Notes: a model not told the origin generated them from the sequence alone. A DNA stretch of 64,000 nucleotides from Halobacillus_B rhizosphaerae (GCF_046719735.1 NZ_JAUTWQ010000008.1:186001-250000), one strand, 5' to 3'; positions 24,952 through 33,386 are shown, counted from the stretch's first letter. A program made the numbers and translations.

Positions 24952-26598
24952 ATGTTAGAACTTATACAGCTGCAAAAGATAAAGATTGAGATTCACCAGC
25001 AGACTATCTTGGAAGATATCGATGCGAATGTGCACCAGGGAGATATTATTGGCATTATAGGCAAGAATGGAGCAGGTAAATCAACCCTGCTGCAAGTATT
25101 AAACGAGGATCTTCACCCGTCAGAAGGACAAATCAAACATCTGCAGGATCACTTAAGAATCACGATGGTGGAACAGGAAACAGAGTCTTACCATTTTGAC
25201 GAGGTCAGTTCATTAGAGGCGTCGTTACTAAAGAATTGGCAAGTACCCAGCCGGAAGTACTCCGAGTTAAGCGGCGGGGAAAAGCTGAAAGCACGACTGG
25301 CAAGAGGGCTTGCTCAGGATACCGATCTGCTGTTGCTGGATGAGCCGACTAACCATCTGGATGAATCGAGTCTGCGCTTTCTAATTAAACAGCTCCAAAG
25401 CTTTAAAGGCACGATTATATTAGTCTCTCACGACCGTTATTTCCTGGATGAAGTGGTCACTAAGATCTGGTCGCTGGAAAACAAAACGCTTCTGAGTCAT
25501 AGTGGCAGCTATACGAGCTACATTGAATTTCGTGAAGCTAAGCGGCTTGCCCAGCAGCGTGAATACGAAAAGCAGCAGAAGATGAAAGAGCGGGTGGAGG
25601 ATCAAATGAATCAGTTAACCTCCTGGTCAAAGTCTGCCCATGCCCAATCGACTAAACAGGATGGGGCAAAGGAATATTACCGAAAAAAAGCTAAACGAAT
25701 GGATACCCAGGTAAAGTCCAAGCAAAAACGTTTGGAAAAAGAACTGGAAAAAATAAACGCGGATGCCCCTGCACCTGAACACGAGGTGAATTTTTCCTTA
25801 AAAGCGAACGCTAAAAAAGGAAAACGATTCCTTGAAGTAAAGGATGTAGAAAAGTCCTTTCAAGGCGGGACATTATTTAAAAGCACTGGTTTCACGATTC
25901 AGCATGGGGAAAATGTTGCGATTACAGGGGCGAACGGCAGTGGCAAGACGACCTTTTTGAAAATGATTAAAGGGATAGAACCCGTTTCAAAAGGAGAGAT
26001 ATGGGTCTCACCTTCTGCAAATATCGGTTATTTAACGCAGGAAGTCTTTGACCTGCCTCTTGGCCAGACACCAGAACAGTTATTTGATAAGGACTCTTTT
26101 CAGGAAAGAGGGCACGTGCGTAATCTGCTGAAGCATCTAGGTTTCACAAGTGAACAGTGGACAGAGCCTATCGCAAGCATGAGCATGGGGGAACGAGTCA
26201 AATGTAAGCTGATGAAATATATTTTAGAAGAAAAAGACGTGCTCCTCTTAGATGAACCGACGAACCATCTGGATTTGCCGTCAAGAGAACAGCTGGAAAC
26301 AACGTTAACCCAATACCAGGGCACGCTTTTAATCGTTTCCCATGACCGTTATTTGTTGGATAAGATAGCCACTACAAAGCTGATGATTTCCAACCAGACA
26401 TTGAAAAAGCAATGGAAGGAGGAAGAATCATTTAAGAAGCCGGATGAACAGGAGGAATTGCGGCTCACCCTGGAAACCGAACGGCAGGAAGTATTAGGCA
26501 GGCTGAGCTTAATCACTCCCGGCAGTAAAGGGTATGAAGAGCTTGATCATAAATTTAAAGAGCTTACTCAATCAATAAATGAGATTAAAAATGGGTGA
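24952..26598 (+). CDS. vmlR: ABC-F ribosome protection protein, VmlR type
   Basis: The 548-aa protein has two ATPase domains without membrane segments: Walker A GIIGKNGAGKST (about residue 35) and AITGANGSGKTT (about 325), signatures LSGGEKLKARLA and MSMGERVKCKLM, Walker B LLLLDEPTNHLD and VLLLDEPTNHLDLPSREQLE. Between them is a charged interdomain linker (about 185-285). Length and many stretches match B. subtilis VmlR as I remember it. VmlR binds the E site of stalled ribosomes and relieves virginiamycin M, lincosamide and pleuromutilin block. The attenuator upstream fits drug-inducible expression. Confidence 0.9.
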   Translation: MLELIQLQKIKIEIHQQTILEDIDANVHQGDIIGIIGKNGAGKSTLLQVLNEDLHPSEGQIKHLQDHLRITMVEQETESYHFDEVSSLEASLLKNWQVPSRKYSELSGGEKLKARLARGLAQDTDLLLLDEPTNHLDESSLRFLIKQLQSFKGTIILVSHDRYFLDEVVTKIWSLENKTLLSHSGSYTSYIEFREAKRLAQQREYEKQQKMKERVEDQMNQLTSWSKSAHAQSTKQDGAKEYYRKKAKRMDTQVKSKQKRLEKELEKINADAPAPEHEVNFSLKANAKKGKRFLEVKDVEKSFQGGTLFKSTGFTIQHGENVAITGANGSGKTTFLKMIKGIEPVSKGEIWVSPSANIGYLTQEVFDLPLGQTPEQLFDKDSFQERGHVRNLLKHLGFTSEQWTEPIASMSMGERVKCKLMKYILEEKDVLLLDEPTNHLDLPSREQLETTLTQYQGTLLIVSHDRYLLDKIATTKLMISNQTLKKQWKEEESFKKPDEQEELRLTLETERQEVLGRLSLITPGSKGYEELDHKFKELTQSINEIKNG

Positions 26599-26736
26599 TG
26601 ACAGAGAATGGAAGAGTTTATGGGGATTACAGTTAACGAAGGTAGATGAAGCCTTGATACACAGAAAGAGCCTGAGACAATAGAAAATACCTGCCTTTAA
26701 AGACGATCAAACAAGGGAAGTGCAGGGGTAAGAAAG

Positions 26737-26862
26737 ACCGCTCCGGAAATACACTCCGCTTTTCGCGGGCGGCAGGTTTGCCTCCTCGTGCTGCGCACTC
26801 CGGGGTCAAACCTATGCCTTCCTCCCGCAGAAGTCTCCATGTATTTCCTACGCTAGAATGGT
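26737..26862. repeat. Dispersed nested-hairpin repeat, copy 1
   Basis: Nested stems: ACCGCTC/GAATGGT (26737, 26856, one mismatch and one wobble), GGAAATACA/TGTATTTCC (26745, 26840), GCGGG/CCCGC (26765, 26824) and GGTTTG/CAAACC (26775, 26807) around GTGC-TGC-GCAC. A further hairpin CCTGC/GCAGG lies at about 26690-26726. Copy 2 is at 50208-50333 with changed but still paired stems. Confidence 0.8.
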
Positions 26863-26977
26863 TTTTATTTTTTATTTCCTTTTTCCTGTTCATCAGAGAA
26901 ACCTGACCAAAGAAACGGAAACAAACCATACGTTCTGTGTAACCGTCAATAAATCCCGCGTCATGCTGGGCAGAACA

Positions 26978-27023
26978 AAACCCGTAAGATGAAGGCGTGT
27001 TAGCCTCTTTATCTTACGGGTTT
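26978..27023. terminator. Terminator-like stem, orientation unclear
   Basis: AAACCCGTAAGAT and ATCTTACGGGTTT pair perfectly over 13 bases around a 20-base loop. No strong T run follows on either strand, so termination is only possible. Confidence 0.5.
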
Positions 27024-27280
27024 AATAATGGCTAACAGACTATATCATCAAGTAATTATATGTTATTGGAAATTTTAAAAAGTGTCAGAATCCCAATTTT
27101 CTAATGAAAAAATTATTCTGTCTTAGATCTTTGTCATTGGAAAGAGCGGAAATAAGAAAGGGAACAAGGAGATGAAGTGAAGAAATCGAATAAGTAAATA
27201 GAACACCTGATTCAAATGAAGACTTCAGGACATTCTTGATTTCAGACGAAATCTCATCAAATCTTAAGGAGTTGTTTTAA

Positions 27281-27793
27281 ATGGAAGTGAAAATAGAACC
27301 GTTAAAAGGGTTCACAACGCAAATCGGGCATCTCGTATCGCAAATGAATTATGCGAGAAGAACCGCCTTAAAAGCTGTAGAAGGACTAACTGCTACAGAA
27401 TTAGATTACCTGCCAAGTAAGGATGGAAATAGCATAGGAGCACTCTTATTACATATGGCTGCTGTAGAAAAAGGATTTCAAATCGAAACTTTTGAAGGAC
27501 GCAGCCCAAATGAAGAGGAGATGAAGGAATGGGGAGCGGCTTACAGCCTGGGAGAACAGGGAAGAAAGAAGATAAATGGTCAGCCGTTAGATTATTATTT
27601 AACTAAACTTGAAGAAATCAGGCACAGAACACTTAAAGAATTCGAAAGAAAGACAGATGATTGGTTATACGAAAATACACCATGGGCCCATCATTCGTCC
27701 AATCATTATTTCATTTGGTTTCACGTATTTGAAGATGAAATCAATCACCGAGGACAGATAAGGGTGATTAGAAAAATGCTCACAAATGAATAG
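27281..27793 (+). CDS. DinB-like four-helix protein
   Basis: The 170-aa protein has the DinB/DUF664 pattern: His in GALLLHMAAVEKGFQ (about residue 58) and the pair HVFEDEINHRGQIR near the C-terminus, which together would bind a metal in a four-helix bundle. AAGGAG is ten bases before the ATG. DinB-superfamily members include bacillithiol-dependent transferases, but this role is not shown here. A paralogue (172 aa) sits at 44469. Confidence 0.85.
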   Translation: MEVKIEPLKGFTTQIGHLVSQMNYARRTALKAVEGLTATELDYLPSKDGNSIGALLLHMAAVEKGFQIETFEGRSPNEEEMKEWGAAYSLGEQGRKKINGQPLDYYLTKLEEIRHRTLKEFERKTDDWLYENTPWAHHSSNHYFIWFHVFEDEINHRGQIRVIRKMLTNE

Positions 27794-27861
27794 ACCAGTA
27801 CCGCTTATGTTACTGGGGTAACATGGTGGAAGAACTAGGGAGTGGAGCGGAAGGGGGGAAT

Positions 27862-28050
27862 TTGAAAGGTGAAAATGAAGACAATCAACCATTCAATGAT
27901 GCCATGGACCACATGCAGAAGCATGAAGGTACGCCAGCACCCGGCGAAGGGAAATTGCCCTTGGGAATAAGGATCTATGGGTACGTGATAGTTGGAGGCA
28001 TAGTATTGATGATCCTTCTGGGTTTAATCGGAAACTTTATGTTTAACTAA
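27862..28050 (+). CDS. Small single-pass membrane protein
   Basis: The 62-aa product has an acidic N-terminus (GENEDNQPFNDAMDHMQKHEG) and one membrane segment (GYVIVGGIVLMILLGLIGNFMF). AAGGGGGG just before TTG 27862 is the only plausible ribosome binding site; an upstream ATG at 27823 has none. It is followed 16 bases later by the phosphotransferase gene. No known function. Confidence 0.55.
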   Translation: MKGENEDNQPFNDAMDHMQKHEGTPAPGEGKLPLGIRIYGYVIVGGIVLMILLGLIGNFMFN

Positions 28051-28066
28051 AAAAGGAGGTGGAGAT

Positions 28067-28846
28067 GTGGATAAAGAGGAATGGTTAACAGGGGGAAACG
28101 TCAATAACGTCTTTCGTTCCGGGCATACCGTCCGGCGAGAACAACACCCCAATAGTCACCGAATTCATCGCTTGCTGAAGCACTTGGAAAACAAAAAGTT
28201 TTCCTATGCGCCTAAATATTATGGCATCGATGAAAAAGGGAGGGAGATCTTATCCTACATTGAAGGTGAAGCCGGAAATTATCCATTGCAACCGTATATG
28301 TGGTCAGATGATGCGTTGACTGGTATAGCAAAAATGCTGCGTCACTACCATAATGCTGTAAGTGACTTTACCTTTGATGAGGACTGGCAGCCTTTAGATC
28401 TCACCCCTGAACCTAAAGAAGTAATCTGCCACAATGATTTTGCGATCTACAACATCATATTTAAAGATAATAAACCCGCAGGAATTATAGATTTTGATGT
28501 GGCTGCCCCAGGACCCAGGGGGTGGGACGCCGCTTATACGCTGTATACCAGCTGTCCTTTAAGCAGGTTTTATGTAACTCCAACAGGTGATAAAGTTTAT
28601 TATCGATCCAATCATCACGCAGACAGAATCAAACGCAGGGTTCAACTTTTTAAAAGTGCTTACGGTGAACCGTTTGATGATTCCTTAGAAATTGTCGTCC
28701 TTCGATTAGAAGGACTGTGTAAAACGATGAGAAGGAAAGCAGATGAAGGAGTTCCCGCTTTTCAGAAGATGATCAAAGAAGGACACCTGGAACACTATCA
28801 ACAAGATATTCAGTTTGTTAGGGAGCATAAAGATGAATGGATTTGA
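28067..28846 (+). CDS. Aminoglycoside-phosphotransferase-family kinase
   Basis: The 259-aa protein has the kinase-like fold of the APH family: a short N-lobe (HTVRREQHPNSHRIHRLLKHL), catalytic loop VICHNDFAIYNIIF (HND...N, about residue 122) and metal Asp in AGIIDFDVAAPGPRGWD. GTG 28067 follows AAAAGGAGGTGGA. The natural substrate is unknown; many chromosomal members do not act on drugs. Confidence 0.82.
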   Translation: MDKEEWLTGGNVNNVFRSGHTVRREQHPNSHRIHRLLKHLENKKFSYAPKYYGIDEKGREILSYIEGEAGNYPLQPYMWSDDALTGIAKMLRHYHNAVSDFTFDEDWQPLDLTPEPKEVICHNDFAIYNIIFKDNKPAGIIDFDVAAPGPRGWDAAYTLYTSCPLSRFYVTPTGDKVYYRSNHHADRIKRRVQLFKSAYGEPFDDSLEIVVLRLEGLCKTMRRKADEGVPAFQKMIKEGHLEHYQQDIQFVREHKDEWI

Positions 28847-28932
28847 GGGACAAGGAGCCGAATTGACAAGATCAGTTCCTTCGTCCATACTATTGTTAAA
28901 ATAATTTTACCGAGTAAATGGAGTTGACAGCA

Positions 28933-29541
28933 ATGAAAGATATAAAGCTATTGACGACTCACAAACAGTTAAAGGCTTTAGCCGATCCTTTTCGCTCAGA
29001 ATTACTGCTTCGCTTAATGGAGAAACCAAAGACCGGGCAGCAATTATCAGAGTTGTTCAACCTTTCCAGAGCGCGAATTCACTACCACTTAAAAGAATTA
29101 GAAAAAAATGAACTGATCGCCATCGTCCACAAGGAAGAAAAGAATGGGATCATGCAAAAGTTTTATCAAGCAGTTGCTGGTGGATTCGTACCTGATCAAT
29201 CTTTACTTCCTTATTCGGATATGACAGAAACAGTCAGAGTGATGATGATCAGTATGCTGGACCAGTCGAAACGAAGAATCCTAGCCGCTCCGGAAGATTC
29301 TTTAAAGGAGGAGTCTGGCTCTAAGGACCCTGCCGAGTGGAAATATCGATCCAGCGCTTATGAAATTCACGCGAAAGAAGAAGACTTCTTAGTCTGGCAG
29401 CAGAAGTTTTCCGATTTAATGGAAGAGCTTGCTGCCCTGCAAAGACCCGATCCATCACCAGACGCTAAGCTATATTATTTTCACATGCTTGGATTACAAG
29501 TGGAGGAACCGCTGATTCAAAAGAAAAAAGGAGAATCTTAA
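28933..29541 (+). CDS. ArsR-like winged-helix regulator
   Basis: The 202-aa protein has an N-terminal ArsR/HTH_20 domain (KALADPFRSELLLRLMEKPKTGQQLSELFNLSRARIHYHLKELEKNELI, about residues 12-65) and a C-terminal region of unknown fold that may be an effector domain. GGAG nine bases before ATG 28933 sets the start. It is followed 74 bases later by an MFS exporter, which it probably controls. No metal-binding Cys cluster, so a drug or other ligand is more likely than a metal. Confidence 0.8.
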   Translation: MKDIKLLTTHKQLKALADPFRSELLLRLMEKPKTGQQLSELFNLSRARIHYHLKELEKNELIAIVHKEEKNGIMQKFYQAVAGGFVPDQSLLPYSDMTETVRVMMISMLDQSKRRILAAPEDSLKEESGSKDPAEWKYRSSAYEIHAKEEDFLVWQQKFSDLMEELAALQRPDPSPDAKLYYFHMLGLQVEEPLIQKKKGES

Positions 29542-29558
29542 GTCATTCTCTTTTTTTT
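29531..29558 (+). terminator. Terminator between regulator and MFS genes
   Basis: GAGAAT and ATTCTC pair around an eight-base loop containing the stop codon, followed by eight T. It may be a weak terminator allowing read-through. Confidence 0.6.
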
Positions 29559-29615
29559 GGTTTAACAGTAAATTTTTTTTAACCGTGTAGAAAAATTTAT
29601 TTAAGGAGAGGTTGT

Positions 29616-30866
29616 ATGAACAATACCAAACGCTTGGAAAGTGAAGTTGTCCTGCCTTTAACAAAATCCAGATCGTTTATTTTATTATTGATGACTACAG
29701 TGGTTTCCAGCTTAAGTCTCTCTATGTTTATGTTTATCCAGTCCTGGTATGTGGTGGAAAGTCTTGATAAGGAAGCGTTACTTGGGATTGTCTTAGTTTG
29801 TCTAACGTCTATGCGGATGATTTCCATGGTCATTGGCGGGGTGGTTGCGGACAGGGGCAGGCAAACGAGGATTATGGGCTTTGCAGATTTATCGTTAGCC
29901 TTTTTGATGTTGCTGCTTTCCGTCCTTTTTCATTACTTATCTGAAGTTCCTATCTGGATACTGGCCGTAAATGCAGGGTTGTTTGGAGCTAGCGGAGGAA
30001 TGTTCGAACCTTCCAGAGACGCTCTTCTACCGAAAGTGGTATCAGTCGCTCAGCTTACGAGGGCAAATTCTCTTCTTCAAGGGGCCATCAAAATTGCTAT
30101 GTTCTCTGGACCTTTCCTTGCAGGAATTTTAATTCACATAGCGAGTTACAGCTTGGTTCTCGTTCTGATAGGTCTTTGCTTATGTATTTCTGGGTGCAGT
30201 GTTTTCCTTATAAAAGTGAGGGAAGATAACCTGAACAACGAGGGGAAAGGCCGGGACACTTTTAAAGTTCAATTGGCAGAAGGATTCTCTTACACTTGGA
30301 AATCTCCGTTATTAAGGGCATTGTTTATCATTACAATTATAGTGAACTTCTTCATATCGGGACCTTTAATGATGGGACTGCCGATATTTGTTGAGGGGGT
30401 GCTCCAAGGAACTTCGGTAGACTTTAGTTATGTGCAGGGGAGTTTTACATTGGGAATGATCCTGGGTTCTGTACTTCTGGGACTTTTGAACATACAGCGA
30501 AAGCGAGGGTCTTATGCCTTATATTTCATAGCTCTGCAGGGAGCAGGCATGTTTATTTTTAGTCAAGTTCATTCGATCTTAACAGCAGTGGTGATCATCG
30601 TTTTTATCGGCATGCTGACTACGGGAGTCAACATCCCGCTGATCTCCCTCGTCCAATCCTCTGCAAATCAAGCGAAGGTCGGTAGGGTGATGAGTTTGAT
30701 TCGTACAGGTTCCCTAGGATTAATTCCCCTTTCGTACGCTGTGACTTCTATGCTTTTAGGTATGGGGATTAAGATTCAGCATTTGATGGCGTGGAGTTCT
30801 CTGCCTCTTTTGGTCAGCGTAGGGGTGCTGTACTTTTTATATCCAATCTTGAGGACAGCGGACTAA
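29616..30866 (+). CDS. MFS transporter
   Basis: The 416-aa protein has about twelve membrane segments with an MFS-type loop (VVADRGRQTRIMGFADL) and acidic-aromatic segments typical of drug or metabolite exporters (GASGGMFEPSRDALLPKVV). AAGGAGAGG precedes the ATG. It follows an ArsR-like regulator on the same strand and is probably its target. Substrate unknown. Confidence 0.85.
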   Translation: MNNTKRLESEVVLPLTKSRSFILLLMTTVVSSLSLSMFMFIQSWYVVESLDKEALLGIVLVCLTSMRMISMVIGGVVADRGRQTRIMGFADLSLAFLMLLLSVLFHYLSEVPIWILAVNAGLFGASGGMFEPSRDALLPKVVSVAQLTRANSLLQGAIKIAMFSGPFLAGILIHIASYSLVLVLIGLCLCISGCSVFLIKVREDNLNNEGKGRDTFKVQLAEGFSYTWKSPLLRALFIITIIVNFFISGPLMMGLPIFVEGVLQGTSVDFSYVQGSFTLGMILGSVLLGLLNIQRKRGSYALYFIALQGAGMFIFSQVHSILTAVVIIVFIGMLTTGVNIPLISLVQSSANQAKVGRVMSLIRTGSLGLIPLSYAVTSMLLGMGIKIQHLMAWSSLPLLVSVGVLYFLYPILRTAD

Positions 30867-30890
30867 AGGGAATGTTAAGAGCAGGGTACG

Positions 30891-31010
30891 ATCATTTATT
30901 TGCGCTTTTTTAGATATAATTGCATAAAATCCGATTTATTTGCGGTTTCTTCATTATATTTGCTGAAAAGCTGATATATTTGCGACTTATCCATTTTATT
31001 TGCGTACCGT
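30891..31010. repeat. Six 20-bp tandem repeats, core ATTTATTTGCG
   Basis: Six units in strict 20-bp register; the TTGC core spans 30900-30903, 30920-30923, 30940-30943, 30960-30963, 30980-30983 and 31000-31003. The consensus is about CCGATTTATTTGCGNTTTNT. Units 1, 3, 5 and 6 are closest to it. They fill the space between the stop codons of two convergent genes, so they are in the 3' untranslated parts of both. Confidence 0.85.
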
Positions 31011-31014
31011 TATA

Positions 31015-31503
31015 TTATTCAAATGAACCCGCAGTCTTAATTAGCTCTTCCTTTGAAATGCTTTTGCCAGAGTCTTTATGAGCTGCAGTTAGTTTATAAA
31101 CGATGCCATCCTGCTTCCAAGTTAAATACTTTATCGTTTCTCCAGATTGTTCGGTTTTCTTTTCAGCATATTTTCCTTCAAGATTTCCTATATCCACTTT
31201 TTTCATTTCCATGTTCATATGAATAGCCTTGCCATTAAAGGTCATTAATTCTATAGATTTTCCTTCTCCAGAGAATATAAAGTTATAAACGGCCTCGGTA
31301 TCTCCAGTTGTAGGAGTAGGTTCAAAGTTGGTATTTTCAGCTTGAAATGGTAATTGAGCAGGCAGGTTTGGCTGATAAGCTTCATTCTTTAATTCATTTT
31401 GAAGACTTGTACTATCGTAAGCGTTTAAATCGCTAGCTTTTCCTAAAGAACATCCACTTAATAACAGGAAGGTTACAAGAATAAATGATAATATTGACTT
31501 CAT
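31015..31503 (-). CDS. Lipoprotein of unknown function
   Basis: The 162-aa product has a lipobox (FLLLSGCSLGKAS, Cys at about residue 18), then a soluble domain with LPAQLPFQAENTNFEPTP and TIKYLTWKQDGIVYKLTAAHK. This resembles the C-terminal part of DUF4367-type domains seen in surface lipoproteins; I am not sure. It faces the MFS gene across the 20-bp repeats. Confidence 0.7.
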   Translation of the reverse strand: MKSILSFILVTFLLLSGCSLGKASDLNAYDSTSLQNELKNEAYQPNLPAQLPFQAENTNFEPTPTTGDTEAVYNFIFSGEGKSIELMTFNGKAIHMNMEMKKVDIGNLEGKYAEKKTEQSGETIKYLTWKQDGIVYKLTAAHKDSGKSISKEELIKTAGSFE

Positions 31504-31662
31504 ATACTGTCTCCCTTTTTACTATTTACCAACGAAATGGTATCCAATAGTTATAAGCTTAGCAATTAGTAACAATTTCGTCTAATAAGTCGGCATTTTG
31601 TTACGATGGTGATATCTAGTTCGTAACCTTTCCGTGGGAGAAGGTCAGGAGGGATCATAAAA

Positions 31663-31908
31663 GTGAAAAGAGTGATCAAGTTGTTTGGAGAAGGTGTCTT
31701 GATTGTAAGCATGATCTTGTTGGCCATTGATTTGATAAGCGGCCAGTGGAGCGCTCATACAAATTACTGGGTTCTGGGTACAGTGATATATTGGTTCACC
31801 GTCGGATATATTTATTTCTTTGAAGAGAATAAACGAGTTTGGGGTGCCATCTTCATGGTGATAACTGGAGGCGGGATAGTGGCTGCGCTGTTTGCAGCAT
31901 GGACATGA
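31663..31908 (+). CDS. Small membrane protein, 81 aa
   Basis: Three hydrophobic segments (LIVSMILLAIDLISG, YWVLGTVIYWFTVGYIYFF, GAIFMVITGGGIVAALFAAW). GTG 31663 follows AGGAGGG. It is divergent from the lipoprotein. No family recognised. Confidence 0.6.
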   Translation: MKRVIKLFGEGVLIVSMILLAIDLISGQWSAHTNYWVLGTVIYWFTVGYIYFFEENKRVWGAIFMVITGGGIVAALFAAWT

Positions 31909-31983
31909 AAAGTTGGGAAACGTATTAAATCATAGCGTCTGTAGAATCATCAACAAATTTCATACATAGAGAGGACGAATACC

Positions 31984-32511
31984 ATGAACATTCATTTCAC
32001 AAGATTGCTCACTCCAACCCCGAGCATTGTTAAGGCAATGAACCGGTGGGAGAATGACTCAACTTTAATTCCGCTCGTGCGCCCAAATCAAGATCAAACA
32101 GGACTAGATCGACGGACCGAACTCAATCAGCAGGATCTGATTAAACGCCTTCAAGACCATCACATCTATTTAATTTATCTGGATAAACAGTTAGTCGGTG
32201 AAATGAATTTCATGGTGGACCCGCCTCATTTGTACAAATATGAACCTGGAACGGCATGGATTGGGATCACCATTGGAGAGCAGGAAGGAAGAGGAAAGGG
32301 CATTGGCTACAAAGCCATTTCCTATTTGGAGGAGCAGATCAAGAACGAAGGACTGAAACGCATTGAGCTCGGAGTATTTGAATTTAATAAACAGGCCATC
32401 AGTCTTTATAAAAGGATGGGTTATTCAGAGATTGTTTCCATAAGAGATTTCACATTTTGGCAGGGGCGAATGTGGTCGGATATCCGTATGGAGAAATATG
32501 TGAACGGTTAA
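31984..32511 (+). CDS. GNAT-family N-acetyltransferase
   Basis: The 175-aa protein has the acetyl-CoA motif A in WIGITIGEQEGRGKGIGYKAISYLEE (about residues 98-122) and motif B in LGVFEFNKQAISLYKRMGYSE. GAGAGG precedes the ATG. Substrate unknown. Confidence 0.85.
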   Translation: MNIHFTRLLTPTPSIVKAMNRWENDSTLIPLVRPNQDQTGLDRRTELNQQDLIKRLQDHHIYLIYLDKQLVGEMNFMVDPPHLYKYEPGTAWIGITIGEQEGRGKGIGYKAISYLEEQIKNEGLKRIELGVFEFNKQAISLYKRMGYSEIVSIRDFTFWQGRMWSDIRMEKYVNG

Positions 32512-32518
32512 TTAAATG

Positions 32519-32546
32519 GCATGAATAGAAGCTTTGTTCATACAAT
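32519..32546 (+). promoter_or_regulatory. Sigma-E-like promoter of cwlJ
   Basis: GCATGAA (32519-32525) and CATACAAT (32539-32546) are 13 bases apart. The -10 is an exact match to the sigma-E consensus CATACAMT; the -35 is partial. B. subtilis cwlJ is known to be sigma-E dependent. Confidence 0.65.
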
Positions 32547-32563
32547 ATTTCTGAGGTGAAAAA

Positions 32564-33007
32564 ATGCCAAGAGTACCCTATCGAAATTCAGACGTAGCCT
32601 TGATGGCTAGGATGATGCGGGCAGAAGCTGAAGGTGAAGGAAAACAAGGCATGCTGTATGTAGGAAATGTAATCGTTAACCGTGCCAAAGCAGCCTGCCT
32701 GGATTTTGCAGATGTAAGAACCATTAGACAGGTCATTTACCAGGTTCAGGGCGGAAATTATTCTTTTGAGGCTGTACAAAAAGGAAATCTATTTTATAAC
32801 CCGGCGCGATCTGTAGAAAAGCGATTGGCAAGAAAGAACTTAAATTATTGGAGCCAGCTGCCGGCTAAGTATTCGCTTTGGTATTTTAATCCGTATGGTC
32901 CATGTCCCGACACCTGGTATGGCCAGCCCTTTGCCGGCCAGTTTAAGAATCATTGTTACTATGAGCCAGCGGCAGGAACATGTGCGAGTGTCTACACCGG
33001 TGCTTAA
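32564..33007 (+). CDS. cwlJ: Spore cortex-lytic germination hydrolase, CwlJ type
   Basis: The 147-aa protein is a bare Hydrolase_2 catalytic domain with no signal peptide, as in CwlJ: MARMMRAEAEGEGKQGMLYVGNVIVNR carries the catalytic Glu, followed by IRQVIYQVQGGNYSFEAVQKG and KYSLWYFNPYGPCPDTWYGQPFAGQFKNHCYYEP. It is made in the mother cell, placed in the coat, and degrades the cortex when Ca-dipicolinate is released. B. subtilis cwlJ is next to gerQ; no gerQ-like gene is beside it here. GAGGTG precedes the ATG. Confidence 0.9.
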   Translation: MPRVPYRNSDVALMARMMRAEAEGEGKQGMLYVGNVIVNRAKAACLDFADVRTIRQVIYQVQGGNYSFEAVQKGNLFYNPARSVEKRLARKNLNYWSQLPAKYSLWYFNPYGPCPDTWYGQPFAGQFKNHCYYEPAAGTCASVYTGA

Positions 33008-33051
33008 CCTTGCTTCGTTTATCTTCCGCAGTTGGATATGCCATTTTCTCT

Positions 33052-33099
33052 CTTAATAAAAAGGGGGACGTTGAAAGTTGAGGTTCCCTTTTTATTAAG
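33052..33099 (+). terminator. Terminator after cwlJ
   Basis: CTTAATAAAAAGGG and CCCTTTTTATTAAG pair perfectly over 14 bases around a 20-base loop. Confidence 0.75.
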
Positions 33100-33300
33100 G
33101 AAGTTAAGGAGTCATCCACCTCCCTGCATTTGCAACAGCCCCTCAATCATTCATCAATAAATCAGACAGGCGGACTTCCGTCTTTTTTTAATGGAAAAAT
33201 TTATTGCGAGGAAGTGGAAAATCAGATTCCAAGCAATTAAGAAGCGAGGGAGTTCTTTTCAAGGATCGCTTGAAAGACCGAACTGCGAATGTTATGTTAT
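33100..33300. other. Rest of the gap between cwlJ and the CDF gene
   Basis: AT-rich, with a weak hairpin followed by seven T near 33170-33187. A 43-codon frame from about 33190 lacks a ribosome binding site. I see nothing else in it. Confidence 0.4.
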
Positions 33301-33320
33301 ATATGATCACTTATTCATAT
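33301..33320. promoter_or_regulatory. Palindromic operator-like box 1 upstream of the CDF gene
   Basis: ATATGA-N8-TCATAT, of the kind bound by ArsR/SmtB-family metal sensors. An identical-format box lies 66 bases downstream. Confidence 0.6.
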
Positions 33321-33366
33321 AAAAAATCCAATGTGTTTGCTTAAAATAAATAAGGGTATAAATTAA

Positions 33367-33386
33367 ATATGAACACATGATCATAT
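33367..33386. promoter_or_regulatory. Palindromic operator-like box 2, touching the CDF ribosome binding site
   Basis: ATATGA-N8-TCATAT again, directly before AGGAGG, so a bound repressor would cover the transcription start region. TATAAAT at about 33357 is a possible -10. Confidence 0.6.

Larger units (their letters stand above)
26599..27280. other. Long non-coding stretch with a dispersed structured repeat
   Basis: The 682-bp gap holds the nested-hairpin repeat at about 26665-26900 and a long stem AAACCCGTAAGAT/ATCTTACGGGTTT (26978-27023), which has an inner stem GAGGC/GCCTC-like and no T run. I see no gene in it. Confidence 0.6.

Noticed and set aside
24843..24984. Long leader frame starting at ATG 24843 before vmlR
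   Set aside because: It crosses the attenuator and continues into vmlR out of frame, and has no ribosome binding site.
26633..26929. 98-codon leftward frame in the structured repeat
   Set aside because: It follows the repeat's palindromes; the second copy does not keep the frame, so it is not coding.
30891..31010. CRISPR array
   Set aside because: Units are 20 bp with no spacers between them, so it is a tandem repeat, not a CRISPR.
33190..33322. 43-codon frame before the CDF gene
   Set aside because: No ribosome binding site, and it would run through operator box 1.
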